DNA of 33,573 nt, taken from positions 1-33,573 of the forward strand of contig CAITXU010000162.1 of the NCBI GenBank assembly GCA_903896505.1. The letters run 5' to 3'. This stretch comes from an uncultured Verrucomicrobiota bacterium (GTDB lineage: Bacteria; Verrucomicrobiota; Verrucomicrobiia; Limisphaerales; UBA9464). Below are positions 1-6,881 of the stretch, one piece after another (position 1 is the stretch's first letter; each line of letters opens with the position of its first letter). The notes beneath the pieces were generated by a model. The model worked only from the letters and a program-made list of their open reading frames with translations, had not been told where the DNA came from and made no database searches. The translations under genes and the position numbers were made by a program.

Positions 1-2
1 AA

Positions 3-200
3 TTGGTTCAGCGCAACGCCATGGCCACCTGGGCCACGCGCCATGCGGGTCGCGAGGATGCTGATTTCCTCAATCAACTCTCGTCCGATCCAGAGGTCGC
101 CCGTCATTTTTCACCGGGCGAACTGAACTCCCTCTGCTCCCTCGAGTTTCATTTCAAAGAAGTGGACCATCGTTTTCGTGAGTTGGGATTGATGTCCTAG
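3..200 (+). CDS. purB: Adenylosuccinate lyase, C-terminal end (partial)
   Basis: Only the last 65 codons lie in the window; the gene begins upstream and the frame is open from the first bases. The fragment reads LVQRNAMATWA, then an acidic DADFLNQL stretch, DPEVARHFSPGEL and a final HVDxxFR-like EVDHRFRELG. This is the usual end of adenylosuccinate lyase of the fumarase/aspartase superfamily, which removes fumarate from SAICAR and adenylosuccinate in purine synthesis. The catalytic regions are outside the window, so the call rests on the C-terminal pattern alone. It ends in TAG and is followed by 133 bases without a clear gene before the HNH gene. Confidence 0.75.
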   Translation: MVQRNAMATWATRHAGREDADFLNQLSSDPEVARHFSPGELNSLCSLEFHFKEVDHRFRELGLMS

Positions 201-333
201 TGACAATCTGGTCCACTGGCGGGAATGAGTGGGTCCGGCGGGGCCCCTTGTTCACACGTTGTTCACAGTCGATGCGTTGACGAACACGCAAAGGTCGACT
301 AGAGACACGGGGGTTTTTTCGCCGATCTTGACC

Positions 334-957
334 ATGAGCTTCGCCTTGAATCAGCAGGTTCTTGTCCTGAACCGCCTTTGGCAGGCAGTCAACGTCTGTT
401 CTGTCAGACGAGCGCTGACGCTTCTCTTCGAACAGCACGCCGAAGTGGTGGATGGAGACGGGCAGGGGGATTTCAAGACCTATGACTTCCGGCAGTGGCG
501 TCATTTCTCCCAAAACTCCCGTCACGACGACGAAACCATAGGGACCATCGCCTTCAAGCTGCGAATTCCCAGGGTGATCCGTTTGATGGTTTTTGACCGA
601 CTCCCCAAAAAAGAGGTCAAGTTCACCCGTCACAATATTTTCGAGCGCGACAAAAACACCTGCCAATACTGCGGAGGAGTGTTCGACCGGAAGGACCTGA
701 ACCTCGACCACGTGATTCCCCGGGATCGGGGAGGTCCGACCACTTGGGAGAACATCGTCTGCTCTTGTATCCCCTGCAACACCCGCAAGGCCAATCGGAC
801 CCCGGCGGAAGCGGGCATGCGTCTGGTCCGCAAGCCCAAACGGCCCAAGTGGCGTCCGTTCATCCAGGTTAATTTCGGGGCACCCGTCCACGATTCGTGG
901 AAACATTTCCTCGATTTGGCCTATTGGAACGTCGAACTCGGCGAAGAGATTCGATAA
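334..957 (+). CDS. HNH endonuclease family protein
   Basis: This 207-residue protein has an HNH zinc-finger nuclease core: CQYC (about residues 110-113), LDHVIPRDRGG (124-134, with the catalytic-type DH), WEN (138-140) and a second Cys pair before NTRK (145-148). The N-terminal block MSFALNQQVLVLNRLW is typical of a widespread, mostly chromosomal HNH subfamily. It is not a phage or homing-intron type, and its true substrate is unknown. I chose the ATG at 334 because that block begins there; a GTG at 229 would add 35 residues with no family character. No Shine-Dalgarno is evident. The stop codon overlaps the start of the lipoprotein gene (TAATG), so the two are probably translated together. 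Confidence 0.85.
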   Translation: MSFALNQQVLVLNRLWQAVNVCSVRRALTLLFEQHAEVVDGDGQGDFKTYDFRQWRHFSQNSRHDDETIGTIAFKLRIPRVIRLMVFDRLPKKEVKFTRHNIFERDKNTCQYCGGVFDRKDLNLDHVIPRDRGGPTTWENIVCSCIPCNTRKANRTPAEAGMRLVRKPKRPKWRPFIQVNFGAPVHDSWKHFLDLAYWNVELGEEIR

Positions 958-1340
958 TGTATCGAATTCCCTCGAGGATGGGGCTTTCGGCGGCCTCTGT
1001 CATTGCGCTGCTGATCGGTGGAGGTTGTTCAAGTCCCTCCCCAACGAAGCCCGCAACCGTTTCACCGGCTGGCACACCCAAGGGGACCAATACCATTCCT
1101 GCGATTCGTCCCTTGGGGGGCACCATCGGGCGGGTTATTCAGGTGAATGTCCCGCTGCGATTTGTAGTGCTCGATTTTTCTCTCAATCCGTTGCCCAGCT
1201 TTGGTCAACGCCTTGAGTTGGTCCGAAATGGCGAGGTGACCGGTTTGGTGAAAGTCTCCAGTTTCTATCGCGGAACCTCAGTGGCGGCGGATTTGGTGGA
1301 GGGAAACGCCGCCGTGGACGATTCGGTCAGGAGCAAGTGA
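957..1340 (+). CDS. Small predicted lipoprotein
   Basis: A 127-residue protein with a short basic N-terminus, a hydrophobic segment and a lipobox ending LIGGGC at about residues 19-24, so it is probably lipidated and exported. After a Thr/Pro-rich spacer comes a compact domain containing VNVPLRFVVLDF, a basic hydrophobic patch and SVAADLVEGNAAVDDSV. That pattern recurs in verrucomicrobial proteins of unknown function, where a beta-rich domain reports on surface or motility-associated lipoproteins. I do not assign a function. The ATG overlaps the HNH stop by one base. A strong hairpin with a T-run lies about 80 bases downstream. Confidence 0.7.
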   Translation: MYRIPSRMGLSAASVIALLIGGGCSSPSPTKPATVSPAGTPKGTNTIPAIRPLGGTIGRVIQVNVPLRFVVLDFSLNPLPSFGQRLELVRNGEVTGLVKVSSFYRGTSVAADLVEGNAAVDDSVRSK

Positions 1341-1420
1341 GGGGGTGGGGCATTTGATCCCCAAGATCATCATGTCACGCCAAGTGGTTGGGCCTGTCTT
1401 CGTCATAAACTGGACAATCC

Positions 1421-1443
1421 GGTGCCAAAGTGGCACCCTTTTT
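1421..1443 (+). terminator. Probable Rho-independent terminator
   Basis: GGTGCC (1421-1426), loop AAAGT, GGCACC (1432-1437), then C and five T residues (1439-1443). A 6-bp GC-rich stem followed directly by a T-run fits an intrinsic terminator for the HNH-lipoprotein operon, 80 bases after its last stop codon. It lies just before the antitoxin frame and could also affect that gene. Confidence 0.6.
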
Positions 1444-1451
1444 GAATTGAA

Positions 1452-1730
1452 TTGATCGTCGAGGGGCCTCGAACCCGAATCACCGCCCGCGTGTCGGATA
1501 GTGTCCGCACGACCTTGGAACAGGCGGCTGAGCTTTCGGGTGCGACCGTCAATCAGTTCGTCGTGCAAACGGCGTATCTGGAGGCGCAAAGACTTATCGA
1601 GCGTGAAACCCTCATCCGGCTTTCGCAGAAGGACGCACAGAAGGTCTTGGCCCTGCTGGACCATCCTCCCAACCCCAACAAGCGCCTGAAACAAGCCGTC
1701 CAGGCAAACCGGGAAACGGTTCGTGCGTAA
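1452..1730 (+). CDS. DUF1778 (TacA-like) antitoxin, without a partner toxin
   Basis: This 92-residue protein matches the DUF1778 antitoxin layout. An N-terminal ribbon-helix-helix reads TRITARVSDSVRTTLEQAAEL, then SGATVNQFVVQTAYLEAQR, then a flexible toxin-neutralising tail with LSQKDAQKVLALLDHPPNPN. Members normally sit just upstream of a GNAT acetyltransferase toxin that acetylates aminoacyl-tRNA. No such gene follows. The DNA after the stop is instead the truncated end of a minus-strand gene. The only workable start is TTG at 1452, because a TGA lies three codons upstream and no ATG is nearby. The original start and promoter may therefore be lost. It is an orphan antitoxin or a relic. Confidence 0.65.
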   Translation: MIVEGPRTRITARVSDSVRTTLEQAAELSGATVNQFVVQTAYLEAQRLIERETLIRLSQKDAQKVLALLDHPPNPNKRLKQAVQANRETVRA

Positions 1731-1734
1731 AATC

Positions 1735-1903
1735 GAGGCACTGTCTCAAAGTCGGCACCCGCGTAGTAATTTTTCACCCGCGCCAGCAAGCTGTCCGGCA
1801 TTCCGCTGAGGACCTGCGAGAGCCGGTAATGGTCGTCCACTCCGATACTAACTTGCTTCTGCAGAGAACCGTTTGCGCCCAAGATTGCGATGTCGAGACT
1901 CAT
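1735..1903 (-). pseudogene. Truncated conserved hypothetical gene (N-terminal part only)
   Basis: Reading from the ATG at 1903, about 54 codons look like a genuine protein start: MSLDIAILGANGS, then VSIGVDDHYRLSQVL, then LLARVKNYYAGADFE. This resembles a family of small uncharacterised bacterial proteins that begin MSLDIA and carry an SVD.H.RL motif. After that point the frame becomes the antisense of the antitoxin gene and loses all family character. I read this as a gene cut off by a rearrangement whose junction is near 1731-1745. The function is unknown. Confidence 0.5.
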
Positions 1904-1947
1904 ATGCGGTCCTAAAGTTGGCTACGGTGCGCCAGGGAACATCGTGA

Positions 1948-2226
1948 CTAGGTTCCCGTTCGGTCAGCACACCACACGTGGTCAGGTCCCGTAATGGGCC
2001 TTTTGTTCGGCAAATAGGGGTAAACCTCGTTCATCGGCTCAGGCTGATTCGTTCTTTGCCCGGGGTTGTTTGCCTCCTTCCCCATCACCCATATCAGTCG
2101 GTGAATCCGCTTTTGGTCGACCGGCCAACCTTCGCGCAGGAGCAGAGCGGTCAACCGTGGGCGTCCATACTCCGGGTTATCAAGGTTCACTCCTCTCTTT
2201 TTACCCCCGCCAAGACCTCGACTCAA
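1948..2226 (-). mobile_element. IS3-family transposase (orfB) remnant
   Basis: The minus-strand frame carries pieces of an IS3-type DDE transposase in the right order: NPEYGRPRLTALLLREGW (H-x-x-Y-G-x-R-R-like helix region), VDQKRIHRLIWVMG, then a VYPYLPNKRPITGPDHVWCADRT block. That block is the YPYLLR...PN.VWATDITY segment containing the first catalytic Asp. The frame then stops. Everything after the first DDE aspartate is missing, and no terminal inverted repeats are visible. This is an internal fragment of a dead element. Confidence 0.7.
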
Positions 2227-2276
2227 TTAACTTAACCATGGGTCCGAATTTTGGGGACAAGCTCTGATTTCTGGGG

Positions 2277-2779
2277 CTAATCAACTGAAATTGGACCTAC
2301 CATTTTACCTCTTTTGCCTACCGTTTGGTGTCCATTTTGGTGTCCGTTCCCCGAAGCCGAAGTCGCCCTGAATGACCAGAGCAATTCTCTCGCTTGCATG
2401 GAACTCAAAGGGGAACGGGATGCCACAGGAAAGCTGGAAGGCGGTGGATAGCCGCCGCCTTGCTGGATGCCGGTAAAGTTGGCGGGCAGGAGCTTACCCA
2501 GATAGGCCGACGCCCGGCTCGTCTCCCACTGGAAGATCACATCACCGCTTGGTCGGGAAGCGGTCCACAGCCAGCCCGTCCCGGTTTTACCTCCGCCCGG
2601 ATCGAGATAATCCACCGGGGTCTCGTCCACCTGGACATAACCGCTGGCCAGCACTCCGCCTCGCTGACCCCGCTCCGCTCAAACGCGTCCAAAATATCCT
2701 CCCGATTTGCCACCGGCGTCCGAACCCACTCCAGCTGGTCCAACTTCAGCGGCTCCGCCCCTCCCGTCGTAGATGTCAT
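2277..2779 (-). mobile_element. IS66-family remnant with internal deletion
   Basis: Two minus-strand frames abut. From 2779 a frame reads PLKLDQLEWVRTP, then REDILDAFERSGVSEAE, which resembles the helix-turn-helix accessory protein encoded ahead of the IS66 transposase. At about 2655 the reading shifts to another frame with LASGYVQVDETPVDYLDPG, then TGWLWTASRPSGDVIFQW. This is the IS66 TnpC core (DETP catalytic Asp and GYLW...GGDV motifs). The middle of the element (TnpB, the N-terminal half of TnpC) is gone, and the distal part degrades after FTGIQ. The tnpA assignment is inferred; the tnpC fragment is clear. Confidence 0.7.
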
Positions 2780-2864
2780 AGCCGTAATCTACGACGTTTA
2801 TGACCAGCCGACTACCGGCGCTCCGCGTGACGCTTACGATAATGCAGACATTGCGACCTCTTCT

Positions 2865-3074
2865 CTAGTTTGCTTCAGTGTCCTTTGGACCGTAACTGGT
2901 CCAAGTTACCTGCAGGGAATTGTCACTTGGAAGGTTTGCTGCAATTTTCGCAAAACATGTTTCGCAAAGCACTTCGTCTTTTTGGACACCGTATAATATT
3001 AGAGTGTTATAGATTGCCCTGACATTTACAAGACAATTCTGACATTTAATGAGTGCGTCCATATCGTGAACCAT
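2865..3074 (-). CDS. Small CxxC-pair (zinc-ribbon-like) protein
   Basis: A 69-residue frame with two CxxC pairs, KCQNCL near residue 10 and LCETCF near residue 37. This spacing fits a small treble-clef or zinc-ribbon fold. The start is ATG 3074, or the Met four codons later. The 60 bases upstream on this strand are AT-rich and could hold a promoter. Codon use is more AT-rich than the neighbouring genes, so it may be acquired. I do not recognise the family. It is short and lies among IS debris, so a chance frame cannot be excluded. Confidence 0.4.
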   Translation of the reverse strand: MVHDMDALIKCQNCLVNVRAIYNTLILYGVQKDEVLCETCFAKIAANLPSDNSLQVTWTSYGPKDTEAN

Positions 3075-3119
3075 GTAAGCAAAAGTTTCTTAAGATTTTT
3101 TAGTGTAAAATTGGAGAGC

Positions 3120-3518
3120 TTAGGATGAGCGGTCAAGAGGTTTTGAGACGTATGGATTGGGGCGAGCGGGTTGGTGTAGAATCACTGGGTCCGCAGGGCG
3201 GCGGGAGCTAGGGCTCAGCAGCCCGTCGCACTGCTCGGTTAGCTGGCAGTTGACGCGATGGAAAAAAAGCGGTTGTGTCCAGTAAGGAACACCCTGGCGT
3301 GGGGGATCATAGTCACGAAAATCGTGGGCGTAACTGAGGAGGGCGAGGTTTAGCTGGCGGAGATTTGACTGGCAGCGGGCGCTATTGGCCTGAGATTTGG
3401 CCCTGGAAAGGCCTGGGAGGAGCAATGCCACAAGGATTGCTATGATCGCGACGACCACCAACAGCTCAACCAGAGTGAAGGCGATGCGATGGCGGGTCTG
3501 TGGAACATGAAGTTTCAT
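3120..3518 (-). CDS. Type II secretion/pilin-like protein with prepilin cleavage motif, probably truncated
   Basis: The N-terminus has a short basic leader and the prepilin motif [23 protein letters not shown] (residues about 13-35). It continues into the [19 protein letters not shown] helix typical of verrucomicrobial and planctomycete pseudopilins of the DUF1559/H-X9-DG type. These are processed by prepilin peptidase and assembled into secretion pseudopili. Family members are usually about 200-300 residues; this one stops at 132. After [18 protein letters not shown] the family pattern fades and the tail is Pro/Ser/Arg-rich, which suggests a frameshift or 3' loss. Its position between IS remnants and a toxin pair also suggests decay. 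Confidence 0.6.
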   Translation of the reverse strand: MKLHVPQTRHRIAFTLVELLVVVAIIAILVALLLPGLSRAKSQANSARCQSNLRQLNLALLSYAHDFRDYDPPRQGVPYWTQPLFFHRVNCQLTEQCDGLLSPSSRRPADPVILHQPARPNPYVSKPLDRSS

Positions 3519-3777
3519 GAGCCGTGGCTATGACAAAGTACGCAGGGGGCTCGGATATCCTGACAACCGATTTTGGCAATATCGAAAACGGGCAGATTCT
3601 TGGAGCGGGTAACCCGGCAGTGACGTTCTTCCTCACCTTGCTGGGGTGGGGCTCCAGTCTGGTTGAAAATTCCATGGTGGATTTTGGACCTGCGCTCCTG
3701 GGCTATGTCGTGAGTGTCGGACTCGCCGAGGAAAGTTCGAAAGCCGCCATCGGGTCGGCGTCCCAGACGTCAATTCC
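3519..3777. other. Gene-free stretch, no recognisable coding content
   Basis: This interval lies between the pseudopilin start and the end of the toxin gene. Open frames exist on both strands, including a 95-codon plus-strand frame from 3524 that runs into the antisense of the toxin, but none shows a recognisable domain. It may hold the pseudopilin promoter; I see no convincing motif. Confidence 0.4.
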
Positions 3778-4188
3778 TCAGGCCGTCGGTTCGAAACGAA
3801 TGACGTCCTGAAATCTATTGAGATCCTTGTCGAACGACACAGCAGGAATCTTCCTACTGGCAGCCTCCGCAGCCACCAACGCGTCTGGAAAATCGACAGG
3901 GTGAGTTCGGTAACGCAGGAGAGCATCGGTCAACGTTGTGGAATTCTGAACGGTGATGAACGGGTTTTGGACAAAATCCAGGAGTGCATCGGCGATCTGC
4001 TCTCGGCTTCTCCGGTAAACCTTCTCCATCACAAAGGTCACTTCCGCCACGATTGTGTCCTGCAGGAACAGGTTCATATCCTGGGCCTCGGCCTTGTTAA
4101 AAAAGGCCGTGGCCGCCGGGCTCTGTTTGGGGTCGTCGTGGAGGAAGAAGCGCAGCAGCACATTGGCGTCCAAAACCCCGGCCATCAT
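3778..4188 (-). CDS. vapC: VapC-type PIN-domain toxin (ribonuclease)
   Basis: A 136-residue PIN-domain protein. The first catalytic Asp is in LDANVLLRF (residue 7). A conserved Glu is in VAEVTFVMEKVY, DFPDALVAAEA (around residues 98-108) supplies the central acidic residue, and SFDKDLNRF supplies the last one. PIN toxins of this class are magnesium-dependent RNases that cut tRNA or rRNA when the antitoxin is degraded. The length is normal and all acidic positions appear intact. The gene starts at ATG 4188 (or the adjacent ATG at 4185), overlapping the antitoxin stop by 4 nt (ATGA). This is the classical coupled antitoxin-toxin order. Confidence 0.85.
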   Translation of the reverse strand: MMAGVLDANVLLRFFLHDDPKQSPAATAFFNKAEAQDMNLFLQDTIVAEVTFVMEKVYRRSREQIADALLDFVQNPFITVQNSTTLTDALLRYRTHPVDFPDALVAAEAASRKIPAVSFDKDLNRFQDVIRFEPTA

Positions 4189-4448
4189 ATTTTCCGGTGT
4201 TTCCCAGTGTAATGCTCAACGCGGGCTCGTTCAATGGCGGCTTTTTCCTCCTCACGGCTTAAGGCCGAAGTTTCTTCGGATTTGAGGCATCCGGCCAGCT
4301 CGTTGATGCTGCGCACCGGTTTGGCGGTCAGGACACCACCCACGACTTCCCAGCGAAGCCGCTGTCCGATTTCGAGCGATGGCACCTCCTTTCGAATTTC
4401 TTCCGGGATGGTGACCTGCCACTTGGATGTGATAACGACTGACGTCAT
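4185..4448 (-). CDS. vapB: AbrB/MazE-family antitoxin (VapB-type)
   Basis: The protein starts MTSVVITSKWQVTIPEEIRKE, the swapped-hairpin AbrB/SpoVT DNA-binding domain. It continues through LEIGQRLRWEVVGGVLTAKPV and ends in a charged tail (SREEEKAAIERARVEHY) of the type that wraps around the PIN toxin. I prefer ATG 4448 because the AbrB domain begins right there; ATG 4460 would add four residues. It is cotranscribed with the downstream toxin through a 4-nt overlap. A perfect 9-bp inverted repeat lies 27 bases upstream of the start, which fits autorepression by the complex. Length is normal at 87 residues. Confidence 0.85.
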   Translation of the reverse strand: MTSVVITSKWQVTIPEEIRKEVPSLEIGQRLRWEVVGGVLTAKPVRSINELAGCLKSEETSALSREEEKAAIERARVEHYTGKHRKI

Positions 4449-4474
4449 GGCGCTAAGCATACCATAGTCAGAGC

Positions 4475-4500
4475 GTCTTACGCAACAGTCGGCGTAAGAC
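4475..4500. promoter_or_regulatory. Candidate VapBC operator (inverted repeat)
   Basis: GTCTTACGC (4475-4483) and GCGTAAGAC (4492-4500) form a perfect 9-bp inverted repeat with an 8-base spacer. It lies 27 bases upstream of the antitoxin ATG at 4448. AbrB-type antitoxins commonly bind such palindromes to repress their own operon. The sequence is direct observation; the operator role is inferred. Confidence 0.55.
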
Positions 4501-4601
4501 CTTCACATCGTAGAGCCGCATCATTTCCTTTATCGTTAACTATTGACAAGCCTCCCGCAACTGTGGATTGCTAAATTGCTAAAAATCCGTCGAGACGAAA
4601 C

Positions 4602-4933
4602 ATGAATCCCGAAATGCCGAAGCAGCCTCTCGTCGATTGCCGAAACCATTGCTGCTGCACCGGAATCCCCGACCGGCAGGCAATTACGGGGCTTCCTCTG
4701 GTCCATTTACAACGAGCATCACCCGCTCAACCTGTATTCCGCAAAAGCCGACCTCTACGGGCAGCAGCGAAAACGAATCTTGGAAGTATTGGCCGGATGG
4801 ATGGACGGCTACGTCTCCGAAGACGCCCTCACGACAACCGCCGAGGGTGGAAGCCCGGCGACTCCCGGCGAGCAGCCGAAGGCTTTGATTACCTCCCGTC
4901 GAACGAACTGGAACTATTTTTATCTGCGAAAAT
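4602..4933 (+). pseudogene. Frameshifted conserved hypothetical gene
   Basis: Protein-like sequence is spread over two frames. It opens at ATG 4602 (MNPEMPKQ), changes frame near 4620, and continues in the next frame as SIAETIAAAPESPTGRQ, then GFLWSIYNEHHPLNLYSAK, then RILEVLAGWMDGYVSEDAL (to about 4850). It may return to the first frame as FDYLPSNELELFLSAKIGD (4884-4940). The middle part resembles a small uncharacterised protein family with a LWSIYN.HHP.NL pattern; I cannot name it. The 3' end runs into a palindromic repeat at 4934. Two compensating shifts make this a likely pseudogene unless the sequence has errors. Confidence 0.45.
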
Positions 4934-5051
4934 CGGTGATGATACCCGCAATGATTTGGGACTTGTCCCGCAATGGCGGGACGCGTCCCCCCGTTGGATG
5001 TCCCTCCTTCGGAGGGACCTGCGTCCGGAGGGACGTGCTCCTGCAAGTCCC
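4934..5051. repeat. Palindromic GGAGGGAC repeat, copy 1
   Basis: This element starts CGGTGATGATACCCGCAATG and includes the hairpin GTCCCTCC-TTC-GGAGGGAC (5000-5018) and another GGAGGGAC at 5026-5033. Its outer GGGACTTG and CAAGTCCC are inverted mates. The block from the CCGCAATGG motif through CAAGTCC recurs at 11066-11152, with matching GTTGGATGTCCCTCC cores. It separates the broken gene from the next one. Frames read through it are not counted as genes. Confidence 0.65.
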
Positions 5052-5259
5052 CAGATCGATTTTAGCCACCTTCGTTTGGGTGCCGCCTCGACCGTTCGTA
5101 CTCCGGCTAAAACATCGAAACCGAACCTCCATTTTGGTGATGGAGGCTTCATTAAATTCCATGAGCTCCGGATTTGAGGGAGCTATGAGCCCACGGCATC
5201 CCACAAGCAAGATTTCCATTGCCCCCTTTGACGCTTCGGAGTTCCCATTCCCAATCACC

Positions 5260-6132
5260 ATGAAACGTTCCATGCTTTATGCCGCCGGTTTGATCGCGGC
5301 CGTCGGTACGCTGAGTTCAGCACTGGCTGTCGGCACCGGTGCCAGCTTCAAGGGGCCCATCGGCCTTCAATTGTACAGCCTTCGAGGCATCTTCACCAAA
5401 AGCCTTCCCCAGGGGATTGAGCAGGCCGCCAAGTTTGGCATCCATGATGTCGAATTGGCCGGACTCTACAACCAGACCCCTGAAAAACTGCGAGCCATGT
5501 TGGTGGCCGCCGGTCTGAATCCGGTCAGCGGACACGTCTCCTATCAACGTCTGACTCAGGAAACCGAGGCGGTGGCCGCTGAAGCCAAGGCGTTGGGGCT
5601 GAAATATGTCGGCACTGCCTGGATTCCGCACAAAGGTTCCTTCGATGCCGCTCAGGCTCACGCCGCCGCCGCCGCGCTGAACAAGGCGGGTGAAATTCTC
5701 GCCAAGTTGGGCATTCGATGCTTCGACCACTGTCACGGCTACGAATTCGAACCCGGTGCCGCTGGTCCTGGCACCCTGGCCATGGAAATTCTACTGAAGG
5801 AGACCAATCCGAAGTTTGTCACCTTCCAGATGGATATTCTCTGGATCACCTATCCGGGCCAGGACCCTGCTGAATGGTTGCTCAAATACCCTGGGCGCTG
5901 GGAGCTCCTTCACCTCAAGGACCTCAAGAAGGGGGTCGAGACGGGCAAGCACAATGGCGGCACCGACCCGAACAACGACGTCCCATTGGGCACCGGTCAG
6001 ATGAACTGGCCGAAGATTCTCAAGGCAGCCAAGACCTCGGGGGTGAAGTATTATTTCATCGAGGATGAATCGGCCAGCTCGGTCGAGCAAATCCCCCAGA
6101 CACTGAAGTTCCTCGAGCAGGTCAGCTTCTAA
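5260..6132 (+). CDS. Secreted sugar phosphate isomerase/epimerase-like protein
   Basis: A 290-residue protein with a signal peptide (MKRSMLYAAGLIAAVGTLSSALA) followed by a xylose-isomerase-like TIM barrel. Visible barrel pieces are PIGLQLYSLR, GIHDVELAGLY, LKYVGTAWIPH, CFDHCHGYEFEP, KFVTFQMDILWI, WELLHLKDLKKG, VPLGTGQMNWP and YYFIEDE. The His, Glu and Asp residues in these strands are the usual metal ligands. The family acts on sugars or inositol-like substrates; the exact reaction is unknown, and export suggests a periplasmic role in carbohydrate use. An upstream frame continues to 4780 through repeat DNA, but the signal peptide fixes the ATG at 5260. It overlaps the convergent ABC gene by 4 nt at its end. 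Confidence 0.85.
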   Translation: MKRSMLYAAGLIAAVGTLSSALAVGTGASFKGPIGLQLYSLRGIFTKSLPQGIEQAAKFGIHDVELAGLYNQTPEKLRAMLVAAGLNPVSGHVSYQRLTQETEAVAAEAKALGLKYVGTAWIPHKGSFDAAQAHAAAAALNKAGEILAKLGIRCFDHCHGYEFEPGAAGPGTLAMEILLKETNPKFVTFQMDILWITYPGQDPAEWLLKYPGRWELLHLKDLKKGVETGKHNGGTDPNNDVPLGTGQMNWPKILKAAKTSGVKYYFIEDESASSVEQIPQTLKFLEQVSF

Positions 6133-6881
6133 CGGCTCCCCAGGCTGCGCAGGAAGTCCCGCGTCCGGTCCAGACGCGGGGCATTGAAAAATGCCCCCGG
6201 CGGGCCGGACTCAGCGATCCTCCCGCCGTCGAAGAAGACGACTTCGTCGGCGGCCATTCGCGCCAGTTCCATTTCGTGGGTGACGATCATCATGGTCATC
6301 CCCTCATCGCTGAGGGCGCGAATGACTCGAAGGACTTCCTCCCTCATCTCAGGGTCCAGGGCACTGGTTGGTTCGTCCATGAGCAAGAGGGCGGGCTTCG
6401 TCGCCAGTGCTCGGGCAATGGCGACACGCTGTTGCTGTCCGCCCGATAGGGCTGAGGGATAAAAATCGCTGCGGTTTTCAAGGCCCACCTTCTTCAGTAG
6501 TTGGATGGCCTCGGACTCCACCTCCGCCCTGGGTCGGTGCTGTACGAGCAGCGGTGCTTCGAGAATATTCTCCAACACCGTCAGGTGGGGAAACAGGTTG
6601 AACGATTGGAAAACCATACCGGTGCGGGAACGGGCCCGCTGACGGCGCGCCTCATCCAAACGCGGGGATTCCCCCCGCTCGGAGGTTACTTTTTCGCCTT
6701 CGAGATGGATGGTGCCGCCGTCCGGGGTTTCCAACCGGTTGATGCAACGCAGGAAGGTGCTTTTCCCACAACCGCTGGGACCGATGAGTGCCGTAACCGT
6801 TCCCACGGCCTGGGTCAGGTCGACGCCCTTCAGGACCGACGTGGAGCCGAAGCTCTTGGTCAACTGGCTAACCGCGATCAT
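6129..6881 (-). CDS. Polar amino acid ABC transporter, ATP-binding protein
   Basis: A 250-residue ATPase with all core motifs: Walker A GPSGCGKST (residues 34-42), Q-loop VFQSFNLFPHLTVLEN, signature LSGGQQQRVAIARAL, Walker B LLLMDEPTSALDP and the switch His in IVTHEMELAR. The FNLFPHLT and MELA segments and the length match the GlnQ/HisP group that powers amino acid uptake. It overlaps the upstream binding-protein/permease gene by 14 nt, and together they make a complete importer. Its stop overlaps the convergent isomerase gene. The substrate, perhaps glutamine or another polar amino acid, cannot be read from the sequence. Confidence 0.92.
   Translation of the reverse strand: MIAVSQLTKSFGSTSVLKGVDLTQAVGTVTALIGPSGCGKSTFLRCINRLETPDGGTIHLEGEKVTSERGESPRLDEARRQRARSRTGMVFQSFNLFPHLTVLENILEAPLLVQHRPRAEVESEAIQLLKKVGLENRSDFYPSALSGGQQQRVAIARALATKPALLLMDEPTSALDPEMREEVLRVIRALSDEGMTMMIVTHEMELARMAADEVVFFDGGRIAESGPPGAFFNAPRLDRTRDFLRSLGSR

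Noticed and set aside
3524..3811. A 95-codon plus-strand frame with a hydrophobic stretch
   Set aside because: No family match, and its 3' end runs into the antisense of the toxin gene. It may be chance.
4543..4577. TTGACA (4543-4548) as a -35 box for the gene at 4602
   Set aside because: The only TA-rich hexamer (TAAATT at 4572) is 23 bases away, too far for a sigma-70 promoter.
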